NCBI RefSeq assembly: GCF_947179515.1
Contig: NC_067488.1
Location: forward strand, 38,885,842-38,949,841
Direction: 5' to 3'
DNA from: Apodemus sylvaticus
Lineage: Eukaryota; Chordata; Mammalia; Rodentia; Muridae
DNA: 64,000 nucleotides
Each line of letters opens with the position of its first letter. The stretch's first letter is position 1. Positions 23,201 to 33,115 of the stretch are shown here, piece after piece. Both the position numbers and the translations under genes were made by a program. Under the pieces are notes generated by a model that worked only from the letters and a program-made list of their open reading frames with translations, was not told where the DNA came from and made no database searches.

Positions 23201-23608
23201 CTCCTCCACTGCTGGTGGGGTTGCAAATTGGTACAACCACTCTGGAAATCAGTCTGGCGGTTCCTCCGAAAACTGGGCACCTTACTTCCAGAAGATCCTG
23301 CTATACCACTCCTGGGCATATACCCAGAAGACTCCCCACCATGTAATAAGGATACATGTTCTACTATGTTCATAGCAGCCCTATTTGTAATTGCCAGATG
23401 CTGGAAAGAACCCAGGTATCCCTCAACAGAAGAGTGGATGCAAAAAATGTGGTATATCTACACAATGGAGTACTATTCAGCCATTAGAAACAATGAATTC
23501 ATGAAATTCTTAGGCAAATGGATGGAGCTAGAGAATATCATACTAAGTGAGGTAACCCAGACTCAAAAGGTGAATCAAGGTATGCACTCACTAATAAGTG
23601 GATATTAA
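20258..23608 (+). CDS. L1 ORF2p lacking the endonuclease N-terminus, 1116-codon frame
   Basis: The first ~15 codons are the antisense of the ORF1 start. From about 20301 the frame is ORF2p residue 175 onward, uninterrupted to the normal end (SLISGY). It holds the last endonuclease residues (D205 in FSKID, SDH at 228-230). The reverse transcriptase carries its catalytic FADD at frame residues 542-545 (21881-21892), equivalent to about 702-705. The Cys/His cluster C-x3-C-x7-H-x4-C is at about 972-989. With the missing 160 residues the protein would be about 1276 long, normal for L1. The endonuclease is incomplete. An open RT frame shows recent insertion and does not prove expression. The start at 20258 is only the first ATG in the frame. 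Confidence 0.9.
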   Translation: MISVSDVPAFAFCHLDLTGVYRTFYPKTKEYTFFSAPHGTFSKIDHIIGHKTDLNKYKKIELIPCLLSDHYGVKVVFNSNRNNRKPTYTWKLNNTLLNDTLVKEEIKKEIKDFLEHNENENENTTYPNLWDTMKAVLRGKLIALSASKKKMERAYITSLMTHLKALEQKEAISPRRSRRQEIIKLRAEINQVETKRTIQKINNTRSWFFEKINKIDKPLARMTKGHRESIQINKLRNEKGDITTETEEIQKIIRSYYKSLYSTQLENLEEMDNFLDRYQIPKLNQDQLDHLNSPIMPKEIEGVIESLPTKKSTGPDGFSAEFYQTFKEELTPILFKLFHKIETEGTLPNSFYEATITLIPKPHKDPTKKENFRPISLMNIDAKILNKILANRIQEHIKTIIHHDQVGFIPGMQGWFNIRKSINTIHYINKLKEQNHMVISLDAEKAFDKIQHPFMLKVLERTGIQGPYLNIVKAIYSKPVASIKLNGEKLEAIPLKSGTRQGCPLSPYLFNIVLEVLARAIRQHKEVKGIQIGKEEVKLSLFADDMIVYLSDPKNSTRELLQLINNFSKVAGYKVNSSKSVAFLYSKDKQAEKEIREMTPFTIATNSIKYLGVTLTKHVKDLYDKNFKTLKKEMEEDLKKWENLPCSWIGRINIVKMAILPKALYRFNAIPIKIPTQFFTELERAIIKFIWNNKKPRIAKTILSNKRKSGGISIPDLKQYYRAIVLKTAWYWYSDRQEDQWNRIEDPEMNPHTYGHLILDKEAENIQWKKDSLFNKWCWFNWRSACRRMRIDPSLSPCTKLKSKWIKDLHIKPDTLKLIEKKLGKTIEDIGTGRKFLNRTPIAYALRARIDKWDLIKLQSFCKAKDTIKRTNRQPTNWEKIFTNPTSDRGLISNIYKELKKLDSRKPNNPIKKWGTELNKEFSPEELRMAEKHLKKCSTSLVIREMQIKTTLRFHLTPVRMAKIKNSGDSRCWRGCGERGTLLHCWWGCKLVQPLWKSVWRFLRKLGTLLPEDPAIPLLGIYPEDSPPCNKDTCSTMFIAALFVIARCWKEPRYPSTEEWMQKMWYIYTMEYYSAIRNNEFMKFLGKWMELENIILSEVTQTQKVNQGMHSLISGY

Positions 23609-23885
23609 CCTAGAAAACTGGAATACCCAAAACATAATCCACACATCAAATGAGGTACAAGAAGAAAGGAGGAGTGGCCCCTGGTTCTGGAAAGACTCAG
23701 TGAAACAGTATTCAGCAAAACCAGAACGGGGAAGTGGGAAGGGGTGGGTGGGAGGACAGGGGAAGAGAAGGGGGTTTGCGGGACTTTCGGGGAGTGGGGG
23801 GGCTAGAAAAGGGGAAATCATTTGAAATGTAAATAAATTATATCGAATAATAAAAAAAAAAAAGAACCCCCCCCCAAAAAAAAAA
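23609..23885 (+). other. L1 3' UTR and first A-rich tail of the inverted L1
   Basis: The 3' UTR contains the G-rich polypurine stretch near 23730-23812 and ends aaatcatttgaaatgtaaataaatt. The tail at 23849-23885 is As interrupted by a run of nine Cs. The AAATAAAT near 23831 is the element's own weak polyadenylation signal. It seems to have been bypassed, because the second A tract at 24310 adjoins the TSD. Confidence 0.85.
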
Positions 23886-24309
23886 TAATCCTGGTGTGTG
23901 GTATTCACTGAAATATACGGACAAGGTAGTTTCCTTCAGAGCCACCTTACTAGGAGCTGCATCTTTGACTTCACCTTTATTAGTAAGGAAAGGAATGTAA
24001 CTCAGAAATTTGGATAAGTTGAAGCAAATAGTTTTTCTCTATTTCTCAAGTAACCTTCTGTAATTGTGGCATGGTATATTAGAAACTTTGAGAATGATTT
24101 TAAATAAAAGGATATCAAAATTTTAACATGGACTTATATCTAAATTAAGATAACAAAGAGGTAAGGGCTTTACTTTTTTTTTTAGTTTATACTCATTTAT
24201 AATATGAATTCGTGATGGAGAAGTTTTACTTTGTATTTTTTTACTGACTTTTTTCATCTGCAATACTGCATTGCATGTATAGTTTATGGAAAATAAATCT
24301 TTGTTAAGT
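23886..24309 (+). other. Candidate 3'-transduced genomic segment
   Basis: The segment has no L1 similarity. It lies between the L1's own tail and a second A tract, with AATAAA at 24292-24297, 12 nt before that tract. The TSD copy follows at once. Read-through past the weak L1 signal to a downstream signal, then copying into the new site, explains the layout. The segment would then be a copy of the source locus flank. Confidence 0.7.
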
Positions 24310-24326
24310 AAAAAAAAAATATTCAA

Positions 24327-24436
24327 ATATTTTTGTCTACAATAAAATTAGTCAGAAATTCCCCTTTCAGATAAATATTGTTATAACCTTAGATTTGCTA
24401 AGCCTTTGATACAATGTAGTCAATATTTAAGCCATT
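24327..24436. other. Target-site DNA between two L1 insertions
   Basis: About 110 bp of unique sequence separates the TSD of the left L1 from the TSD of the right one. It represents the pre-insertion locus. Confidence 0.6.
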
Positions 24437-24451
24437 AAGATTACTCCCTTT

Positions 24452-25242
24452 GGACCTCATAAAATTACAAAGTTTCTGTAAGGCAAAGGACACCATCAAG
24501 AGGACAAATCGGCAACCAACAAATTGGGAAAAGATCTTCACCAATCCTACATCAGATAGAGGGCTAATATCCAATATATATAAACAACTCAAGAAGTTAG
24601 ACTCCAGAAAACCAAACAACCCTATTAAAAATGGGGTACAGAGTTAAACAAAGAATTCTCACCTGAAGAACTTCGGATGGCGGAGAAGCATCTTAAAAAA
24701 TGTTCAACTTCATTAGTCATTAGGGAAATGCAAATCAAAACAACCCTAAGATTTCATCTTACACCAGTCAGAATGGCTAAGATTAAAAATTCAGGAGACA
24801 GCAGGTGTTGGAGAGGGTGTGGAGAAAGAGGAACACTCCTCCACTGCTGGTGGGGTTGCAAATTGGTACAACCACTCTGGAAATCAGTCTGGCGGTTCCT
24901 CTGAAAACTAGGCACCTCACTTCCAGAAGATCCTGCTATACCACTCCTGGGCATATACCCAGAAGACTCCCCACCATGTAATAAGGATACATGTTCTACT
25001 ATGTTCATAGCAGCCCTATTTATAATTGCCAGATGCTGGAAAGAACCCAGGTATCCCTCAACAGAAGAGTGGATGCAAAAATGTGGTATATCTACACAAT
25101 GGAGTACTATTCAGCCATTAGAAACAATGAATTCATGAAATTCTTAGGCACATGGATGGAGCTAGAGAATATCATACTAAGTGAGGTAACCCAGACTCAA
25201 AAGGTGAATCATGGTATACACTCACTAATAAGTGGATATTAA
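24452..25242 (+). pseudogene. L1 ORF2 C-terminal fragment
   Basis: It encodes about the last 260 residues of ORF2p, with the Cys/His cluster, and ends SLISGY. A lost A in the poly-A codons near 24629 shifts the frame. The TGA at 24902-24904 replaces CGA. There is no RT or endonuclease. Confidence 0.9.
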
Positions 25243-25903
25243 CCTAGAAAACTGGAATACCCAAAACATAATCCACACATCAAATGAGATACAAGAAGAA
25301 AGGAGGAGTGGCCCCTGGTTCTGGAAAGACTCAGTGAAACAGTATTCGGCAAAACCAGAACGGGGAAGTGGGAAGGGGTGGGTGGGAGGACAGGGGAAAA
25401 GAAGGGGGCTTACGGGACTTTCGGGGAGTGGGGGGGCTAGAAAAGGGAAATCATTTGAAATGTAAATAAATTATATCGAATAAAAAAAAACAAAACAATG
25501 ATTTCATGAAATTCTTAGGCAAATGGGTGGAACTGGAAAATATCATCCCTAGTGAGGTAAGCCAATCACAAAAGAACATACATGGTAGGCACTCACTGAT
25601 AAGTGGATAAATGGATGATAAGCCCAGAAACTCGGAATATCCAAGACACAATTCACATATCAAATGATTCCCAAGTTGAAAGGAGAGGTCCCTCCCTGGT
25701 CCTGCAAAGCCTAGATGCAGCAGTGTAGGGGACTGCCAGGACAGGGAAGCAGGAGGGGGTTGATAGGGGAACAGGGAGAGGGGAGAGGGCTTATGGGACT
25801 TTCGGGGAGGGGGGAACCAGAAAAGGGGAAATCATTGGAAATATAAATAAAGAATATATTTAATAAAAAAAGCAAAAAAAGCAAAAACAGCAAAAAAAAA
25901 AAA
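24452..25903 (+). mobile_element. Young 5'-truncated L1 carrying an older L1 3' end in one TSD
   Basis: 24452-25490 is the last part of ORF2, the 3' UTR and a short A-rich tail of a young L1. With no spacer, 25494-25880 is the end of ORF2 and the 3' UTR of a different, older L1 (gcagtgtaggggactgcc type), then an A-rich tail to 25905. One TSD brackets the pair: aagattactcccttt at 24437-24451 and aagattcctcccttt at 25904-25918 (one mismatch). The left junction reads TT/AAGA. No second TSD is found at the internal boundary, so both parts probably arrived in one read-through RNA. Confidence 0.85.
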
Positions 25904-25918
25904 AAGATTCCTCCCTTT

Positions 25919-26563
25919 GTTAGGTTTAGTAGTAAAATAGCTTATATTATTAGACTAGAAAAAGAAAAATACATTTGTGTAGATGGAGATGTTGATTTGT
26001 GTAGATGGAGATTCCATATTAAAATTAACCAAATCAAAGCGATACTCTATATGTTACTAATTCTAGGTAGATTAATGGACTAGGAGCTAGAAAAAAAATT
26101 ATCCAACTCTCAGAATCTAATGTTTTTCATCTTAGAAAATTATATTGACCTTAGGCTAGAAAAAAAATAACTTCTAAATCAAGTTCCTAAGTATTCTAAA
26201 AGTAAAGAAATACACTAACATTTCCTTGGCTGTAAATTACATACATGCCTAACCAAAACTGAAATAAAATAGAGGAAACATAGATGCCCTGCTTTCATTA
26301 TTATTCTTCTATCAAAGGCATACAAGGAAGAGAAAGTTTATGATGGCTCACAGTTACAGGTTGAAATCCATCACAAAAGACACATCAGAGCAACAGGACT
26401 GAAACAGCCATATCACACCCAGCTGTGAGCCATGATAAACCTTCCCTTCCAAAAGACCAGGTAGCCTACCAACAGACCTTCTCTACTTTCTTTGTTCTCC
26501 TAGCTCCAAATCCCCAAGCCCTTCCCTAGAGTCACAACAGAAGCAGCTGAAGAACACCACCCC

Positions 26564-26596
<33 letters not shown>

Positions 26597-26869
26597 CTCA
26601 TTTGCAGTCAATAGACTACCAATCCCTGGCCTTCTTCCTGACCGCCAGGAATCAACTGCATTCCTGCTCCAAACTTAGGAAGATTCCCCCTGAGTCTTGA
26701 GACAAGAATCTACAAGAATTCCATCACAAGTTGAAACACAAGAAAAATGAGATTATATAGCTCATTGAAGAGGAAATACATGCCTCAAGAAAATTGAGAA
26801 AAACAGAAAGTAATTTGAATAAGTAAATTCATTTTTAAAATCTCCTCTCCAAAAGTAATTAGGAATTCA
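25919..26869. other. Mostly unique; possible diverged rodent repeat; (CA)n
   Basis: A (CA)n tract lies at about 26567-26595. The stretch 26330-26560 (gtttatgatggctcacagttacagg, then agaagcagctgaag) resembles a common rodent interspersed repeat that I cannot name. No coding signal was recognised. Confidence 0.4.
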
Positions 26870-27074
26870 AGCAGGACTTGTAGAAGCAAGGTTCACCAAC
26901 ACAGTACAGGAGATTTAGGAAAGAATCTCAGGCATTGAAGATATGATATAAAAAATGTATGTCAGTCATAAAGTCTTGAATCTAAAAAAAAAATTCTGAC
27001 ACAAATAATCCAGGAAATCTGTAATATTATGAAAAGAGAAAATATAAGATTAGTAAGAGAAGAAGTAGAAGCAC

Positions 27075-27209
27075 AGGAGGGGAAGGTGAAATTGGAGGAG
27101 GAGGGGGAAGAGGGGAAGGAGGAGGAGGAAGAGGAGGAGGAGGAGGAGGAAGAAGAAGAAGAAGAAGAAGAAGAAGAAGAAGAAGAAGAAGAAGAAGAAG
27201 AAGAAGAAG

Positions 27210-27245
<36 letters not shown>

Positions 27246-27255
27246 AACAACAACA
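27075..27255 (+). repeat. (GGA)n(GAA)n(CAA)n triplet repeat inside ORF1 remnant
   Basis: Imperfect gga/gag repeats at 27075-27147 pass into pure gaa repeats (about 27148-27210) and then caa repeats to 27255. The plus strand reads poly-Glu then poly-Gln, and the minus strand reads poly-Ser or poly-Leu. These frames are repeat artefacts and not proteins. It sits in the coiled-coil to RRM part of the decayed ORF1. Confidence 0.95.
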
Positions 27256-29636
27256 ACCCCGTCTTGAAAAGCCAGAAAGTATTTTACATAAAATCATAGG
27301 AGATTTTCCCAACCTAAAGAAGGAGGTACTTATAAAGGTACAAGAAGTATACAGAACACCAAATTAATTGGGCCAAAAAAGAATGTGCCCTGACCTCAAT
27401 ATAATCAACGTACTAAACACACAGAACAAAGAAAAAATACTAAAAGCTGCAAGGAAAAAATAGTAAGTAACTTTTAAAGGCAGACCTATTATAGTTACAA
27501 CGGACCTCTCAACAGAGACTCTTAACAGTCAGAAGAGACTGAACAAATATGGTACAGACTCTAAGAGACCATGGATACATGACCAGATGACTAAAGCCAG
27601 ATAGATTTTACTTACTATAGATGGAGAAAATAAGATATTCCATTATAAAGTTTAATTTAAAAAAATCAATCAAGAGATCTAATCATGAAGAACATGGTAG
27701 AACAAAAACTATAACTCAAAGAAATTAACTATACCCATGAAAACACAAGAAATATATAATCTCACACAGGATCTTCAAAAAAAAGTTGGTCTAGTAATCT
27801 GCATGCAGAAGAATATAACTACATTTATATTTATCACCCTGTACAAAACTCCAGTCCAAATAGATCAAAGACCTCAACATAAAACCATAAACACTAAACC
27901 TAAGTGAAGAGACAGTGAAGAATATCCTTATCAGAATTCATGCTAGAGAATATTTTTCTGAACAGAACGCCTATAGCATAGGAATTAAGATAAAAAATTA
28001 ATAAATGGAATGTTATGAAACTGAAAAGCTTCTGTAAAGTAAATGACAACATCAGTCTGACAAAGCATCAGCCAACGGAATGAGAAAAGACTTTTACCAA
28101 CTCCCTATTTAATAGAGGATTGGTATCCAGTATATATAAAGATCTCCAGAAACCAGATATCAAAATACCAAAATGAAGAAATTAAAAATGGTGTACGGAT
28201 CTAAACAGAATTCTCTACAGAGGATTCTCAAATGGCTTAGAAAGATTTAAAGAAACTGTCAACATTTTTAGCCATCATGAAAATGCAAATCAAAATTACT
28301 AGGAGATTTCATCTTATGCTGTCAGAATGGCTAATATCAAAAACAGAAGTAACACCTCATGTTGGCTGGCAAGGATGTGAAGCAAGGTAAATACTTAGCC
28401 ATTGCTGGTGGGAGCACAAACTTGGACAGTCACTGTGGAAATCAATACGGTGGTTCCTCAGAAAGCTGGGAATGGAACTACCTCAAGTCTCAGCTATACT
28501 ACTCTTAGGTATATTCCCAAAGGATGTTCCATTTTACCACAAAGACACTTGATCCCTGGGAATGGGAAATAGATTAGATTATACACGTAGACTTAGGGTG
28601 AGTAGGGATAGGAACAGAATCAGGATCTTGTGGGGGTGGCAGAGGTGACAGTACAGTGAGAGATGGCTACAATTGCCTGTAATTATCTAGGGGCCCAGTG
28701 GAAAGCCAGTGCAGTAGAAACTTCCTGGAATCTATAAGGTGATCTTAGTGAGCCCTTCAAGTAATGGACAATATTGATTCTCCATTGGCCATCTCTTATA
28801 ATCAGGAAAGGTTTCCAGTGGCAGGAGTGGGTTGCATTATGCAAGTATGTTGACTGAGGGGTTCCCACAGAAAGCTCCAAAGAACTTGGGTTCATGCTAG
28901 AACACAGGGTTGATTTCTGCAAACTGACAATAAATTCCCATTTCTGAGTTCAACATCCACACAAGTCATTGGACATGGAGCTAGTGCCTGCATAAAGTCC
29001 TTACCCCTACATTTTAATTTCTTTACTTCAGGAAGTGAATTGTGGCCAGCATCCCAGCACCGAGCCCCAAAAGTGAACCACCTATCAGTCCTGTCTGTAA
29101 GATGCACTGGCACAATGGTGGCACACAATTTGTGGGAGTGGCCAACCAAAGTGTGATTTAACTTAATACCTACTTTCCAAGATGCTCATGCCCTACACTA
29201 CCTTTATGGGTAGGAACTGGAGACTGGATAGACCAGAGACCTGTGGTAAATGCAAACATGACTGGTACAATAAAAAGCAGTCATCATCAGGGAGGTTTCT
29301 ACCAACAGAAGATGGGAGTAAATGCAGAGACTCACAGCTAGACATTATATGAAGAGAGAGCTTAAATTGGAGAGGAGTCCCTCAGAGGAAAGGGATTTTA
29401 GGAGTCAGATGGCATGTCTGACACCAAGAGAACATGATCCACTGAATCAACTGAGGAGGACACTCATGGACTCATAGAGACTGAAGTGGGAAGACTGATC
29501 TGCATCTGGTCCTCTGCATACTGTTACTCTGAGGTTTTTGTGGGACTCCTAACATGTCTTCTAACTTCTGACTCTTTTCTGTACTCTTGGGACTCCTTTC
29601 TTCCTGTTTGCACCTTGACCAGCTTTGGTATATTCT

Positions 29637-29832
29637 TTGGTTTTATTTTTTGTTTGTTTGTTTATTTTGTTTTTGTTTTTCATTTTTGTTTTTCAAGACA
29701 GGCTTTCTCTGTATAGTCCCAGCTCTCCTGGAACTCACTCTGTAAACCAGGCTGGCCTCAAACTCAGAAATGCTGCCTGCCTCTGCCTCCCAAGTGCTGG
29801 GATCAAAGGCGTGCAGCACCACTGCCCAGCTC
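29637..29832 (-). repeat. B1 SINE with TSD, inside the Lx-type 3' UTR
   Basis: 29690-29832 is reverse-complement B1 (caagacaggctttctctgta through caagtgctgggatcaaaggc to gcccagc). Its degenerate T-rich tail is at 29637-29690. The TSD ggtatattct is at 29627-29636 and 29833-29842, so the old L1 3' UTR continues across it. Confidence 0.93.
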
Positions 29833-29850
29833 GGTATATTCTATGTGAGG

Positions 29851-29851
<1 letters not shown>

Positions 29852-29887
<36 letters not shown>

Positions 29888-29944
29888 CTCTCCCCCCTCT
29901 CTCTCTCCTCTCTCTCTCTCCCCTTTCTCTCTCCTCTCTCTCCC

Positions 29945-29982
<38 letters not shown>

Positions 29983-29985
29983 TGT
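29852..29985 (+). repeat. (CT)n-rich microsatellite
   Basis: A long, imperfect ct tract with ccc interruptions. Open frames over it on both strands are artefacts. Confidence 0.95.
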
Positions 29986-30125
29986 CTGTTTTCTTATGAG
30001 AGAAGGAGGGATAATGAATCTGAGGAGAATGGAGATAGAGGAGGATGGGAAGAATGGAGAGGAAGGCCACTGTGGTGAAGATGTATCATATGAGAGAAGA
30101 ATCTATTTTCAATAATAAAACAGAA

Positions 30126-30424
30126 AAAAAATCTCAAGTAATAGTAAACTATATCAAGTTGATAATTAAGTCATTGTATAGGCAAATTATGAAAAGATAG
30201 TTTTGCATAATTGGATAATTTCACACCTAAAATGTGTAAACAATTACCTTAACTTTATAAAAATGAATCAACTCAATGCAATTATATTGTTTTTATAAAT
30301 TTATTTTTCAATTGAGAATTTAATACATGAGTACTGTATTCAAAACATTGCCAACCCTCCCCTTAGCCCCAGTGTTTTCTCAACTTCATCTGAAGTTTAT
30401 GACCTCATCTTTCTTAAATGTGCT
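30126..30424. other. Unique AT-rich sequence
   Basis: Nothing recognised. Confidence 0.4.
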
Positions 30425-30575
30425 TGTGTGAGTGTGAGTATATGTATGTATATATGTATATATATATGTATGTATGTATCTGTGCATATGTGTACATATG
30501 TATGAATGTATGTGTATGTGTGTGAGAGTGTATGTATGTATATATGTACGTATGTACGTATGTATGTATATATCC
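30425..30575 (+). repeat. (TATG)n degenerate microsatellite
   Basis: Tatg/tgta/tata units with point changes occupy the whole stretch. Confidence 0.9.
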
Positions 30576-31075
30576 TGCTGTACCCATTTGGCAATGCCAT
30601 TGTGAGTATTTGATTAGGGACGACCACTTGGGACTGCAAAACATGCAGGACTTTACCTCTGGAGAAGGCTGATTCTTCGTCTTAGAAGCCACTGATTGCC
30701 TATAGCTCTTCAACTACAAATATGATCTCATGAGGTTTCTCCCATTGTCCTGTCATGGAACTTGGTGTTTGGTTATTCAAGTTTTCTCTAGGTGCATGTA
30801 TAATTTAGATTTCATTTTCCTTGCTTTACTGGCATGTATAGAAGAAACTTTATAGCAGCAGGTGTTCTTATCCTCTGGTTATTATAATCCTTCTGGCTCC
30901 TCTTTTGTAACTTTCCTGAGCTCTAGGTACAGAGTGGAGCTTGCAATTGTTTCTTTTGCAGCCAGACTATCCATAATCACTTGTTCTGTACATTTTGATC
31001 AGCTGTTGATCTCTGTAATACCATGCCCTCCACCACTACAGGTCCATTTTCTTGGCACATATATGGTTGTTTAAA
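30576..31075 (-). repeat. Diverged rodent repeat, probably antisense old L1 3' UTR
   Basis: The order ttggcaatgccatt, aggactttacctctgg, ctgattgcctatagctcttc and tccataatcacttgttctg matches a widespread rodent repeat that I associate with old L1 (Lx-type) 3' sequence in antisense. A related diverged segment may be at 35060-35470. The family name is uncertain. Confidence 0.45.
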
Positions 31076-31384
31076 ACAAACAAAACCACATATGACAATA
31101 TCTTTTTAGAATGTTTATTAGGATATCCATCTTAAAATAAAGATTACATCATCTATTGCAATTTGATCTGCTTTCCCCCAAGGAAAGTGAAATCTAGGAC
31201 CATATGAATAAAAATGACTCTACTAGGATGAATTACAAGAAATTTTGAATGTTGAGTAAGGAATTCTTGGATCATTTTACATCTTAATGTATAAGATGCA
31301 AAATTATAATGTATAAAATTAACTTGTTTAAGACTGAGTGACACATTTAGCACATTTCTTATTTTTTACCATGAGAAGTCTATA

Positions 31385-31705
31385 CTAGGAGTGCAACCCT
31401 ATAGAAATACTATCAGTCTCCATGAACGTGGGTCCCCGAGTTTGCTCTGACACTGAACCACCAATAAGGCAGTGTAAAATAGCTGATATGAGCCCCCCAA
31501 CACATGTATAGCAGAGGACTTTTGGGTCTTGACTCTGTGAGAGAAGATATGCCTAACCCTCAAGAGATTTGAGGCTCCAGAGATTAGGGAGATCTGCTGA
31601 GGTGGGGACATACTCTTGGAGACGGACAGGGAGGTCACATAGAATGTGAAATAGTTAGAGAGCAGACCTGGATGGTGATAAAGACTCGACTGTCAAAAAA
31701 GAAAA
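31385..31705 (+). mobile_element. Old Lx-type L1 3' UTR end, 5'-truncated
   Basis: Sense-strand terminal 3' UTR: agctgatatgagccccccaacacatgtatagcagaggac, then tagggagatctg and an A-rich end near 31700. It aligns by eye with 38900-39180. It has no coding sequence and no clear TSD. Confidence 0.7.
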
Positions 31706-32640
31706 AGATTAAAGAGTAAAAATATTTTCAAAAGAAAATTAAGCCTAAGTTTTTAAAAGAAAGAAAGAAAGAAAGGAAAAAGCAATATAGATTTTAGAAG
31801 ATCTTAATATATGACAGAGATGCCAGCAGCTCCCAATGACTATTCCATTTTCACGATCATTGTATGCCTGTAAAGGCTGTCCTGAATGACACAGCACTAC
31901 CTCTGAAGATGGCATGTTCATTCACAGAAATGTTATGTCGAATCCCTGGTTACTCAACTATAACAAATCTATGTTTACAGACACATCATAATGGGCAGAA
32001 CTTTTCTCAGCTTTTAAACATTTTGAATGATGATACAATATTTTAAAATAGCAAAGTCTTAAGGAAAAGTATAGTGAAAATCACCACCAAAGAAGCAGAT
32101 TGAAGAATCCCATTTGGTGAAGAAAAATAACAGTAGTATAAAACTTAAAGTTAACATAATAAATGCATGTTTTATAATATAATTTTACATGTATATATAA
32201 AACACCAATAAGATGGCAACAAAAATAAATCTAAACTCAATGATCAGAAGAGATTCTTTTAAATGGAAAAGGAGAAAATGATGTCATCATATGTTGTTCA
32301 CTTTTCTGCTGTAACACATGTTTTAAATAGATAAACTCAATGAGAAATTGTTTTTTTTTTTTCTCACACCTTTGGAGACTGCATGGTCTACAATATATTG
32401 TCTCCATCACTTTGGGTGTAAAAGTGATGGTGTGAAAGTAGATGGTGGCTCAAAGCTGTTTACCAAGGGATTTGTGAGTGAAAGAGGGTAAACACTGGCT
32501 CCCACTATCCCCTGTCAGTGATCATCACCAATGGCCAAAAGACCTCTAGAAGGACTTGATTAGGCTGCACCTCCAAGTTTACACCATCTTCCAGTAACAT
32601 CCAGTTTGCTTTAATGGACCTTTGTCTGTCTGACAGTCCT
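31706..32640. other. Unique sequence; possible ancient repeat at 32350-32600
   Basis: A T-run at 32350-32361 precedes a stretch (cacctttggagactgcatgg, then ggcccaaaagacc-type words) that loosely resembles old mammalian LTR sequence. I cannot assign it. No gene was recognised. Confidence 0.3.
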
Positions 32641-32649
32641 GTTCCAGCG

Positions 32650-33115
32650 CTTAGAATATACAAACATTTTGAACACAATAGCAAGTGTAGCTGCCCACGG
32701 CCACATGCGAACCGGATACCTGGAAGAGAATTGTGAACTGGATACCTGGAAGAGAATTCTGGGGATAAACGGGAAGGGGAAGAAAGAGAGACGAGTCAAG
32801 ACGACAGAGACTGACTTTACTATTATTTAGCCAAAATAAATAGTCTTTAGAAAACAACCCTGCCCCCCTCCCCCATCAAGGAGCAGGCCTAGAACTCCTT
32901 GGCTCCACTTCTCAGCAGGTCGCCTGCTTCAAGTCTAGCGGGTCTCTGCTGGTCTCCAGGTGAGACTGCCCTGAGGTCATCACCTTGGTTGTCACCTTGG
33001 TTGTCAAGGTGAAAGCACTGTATTGTTCCCAAGGAAGATAACACCAGCGGAAAAGTGGGGGATGCCAGCCAGCTCAATGCTGTGGGTGAAGGGACAAGCA
33101 AGTTAGGATAAAAAA
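32650..33115. repeat. Unclassified GC-richer segment with short tandem duplications
   Basis: It contains two 26 bp units (32709-32734 and 32735-32760, starting gaacYggatacctggaagag), and two 12 bp units caccttggttgt (32981-32992 and 32993-33004) followed by the inverted caaggtg. GC and CpG content are above the flanks. It could be a degraded LTR retroelement piece, but I see no pol, gag or primer-binding site. Confidence 0.35.

Larger units (their letters stand above)
18359..24314. mobile_element. Young L1: 2 kb 5' inversion plus ~0.4 kb 3' transduction
   Basis: The candidate TSD aaaaatattcaa is at 18347-18358 and 24315-24326, and the left junction reads TT/AAAA, the L1 endonuclease site. 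18359-20299 is inverted (ORF2 N-terminus then ORF1, minus strand). 20303-23848 is sense ORF2 plus 3' UTR, and 23849-23885 is an A/C-rich first tail. 23886-24309 is non-L1 DNA that ends with AATAAA at 24292-24297 and then an A tract at 24310-24319. ORF1 and both ORF2 parts are open, so this is the youngest long L1 in the window. The L1 5' UTR is absent because the inverted part stops at the ORF1 start. Confidence 0.85.
26870..30125 (+). mobile_element. Old Lx-type L1, internally deleted, with microsatellite and B1 insertions
   Basis: An ORF1 remnant runs to about 27660: the RRM-like region at about 27280-27420, then the C-terminal domain with atagatggagaaaataagatattcca. The sequence then jumps to the C-terminal part of ORF2 at about 27800-28556 (cttctgtaaagtaaatgacaac, aaatgcaaatcaaaa, Cys/His region near 28360-28430). 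A long Lx-type 3' UTR follows from 28560 to an A-rich end near 30125 (tatcatatgagagaagaatc, ttttcaataataaa). Most of ORF2 is missing and no frame is open. It is among the oldest L1s here. Confidence 0.75.

Noticed and set aside
24437..25918. Two independent L1 insertions at the same spot
   Set aside because: This would need a TSD for the young L1 at 25490-25500, and none is present. One TSD encloses both parts.
26962..27312. Poly-Ser, poly-Glu and poly-Leu frames
   Set aside because: They are translations of the triplet microsatellite inside a decayed L1 ORF1.
29735..30078. Arg/Glu-rich and Ser/Leu-rich frames of over 100 codons
   Set aside because: Encoded by the (CT)n tract plus B1 sequence.
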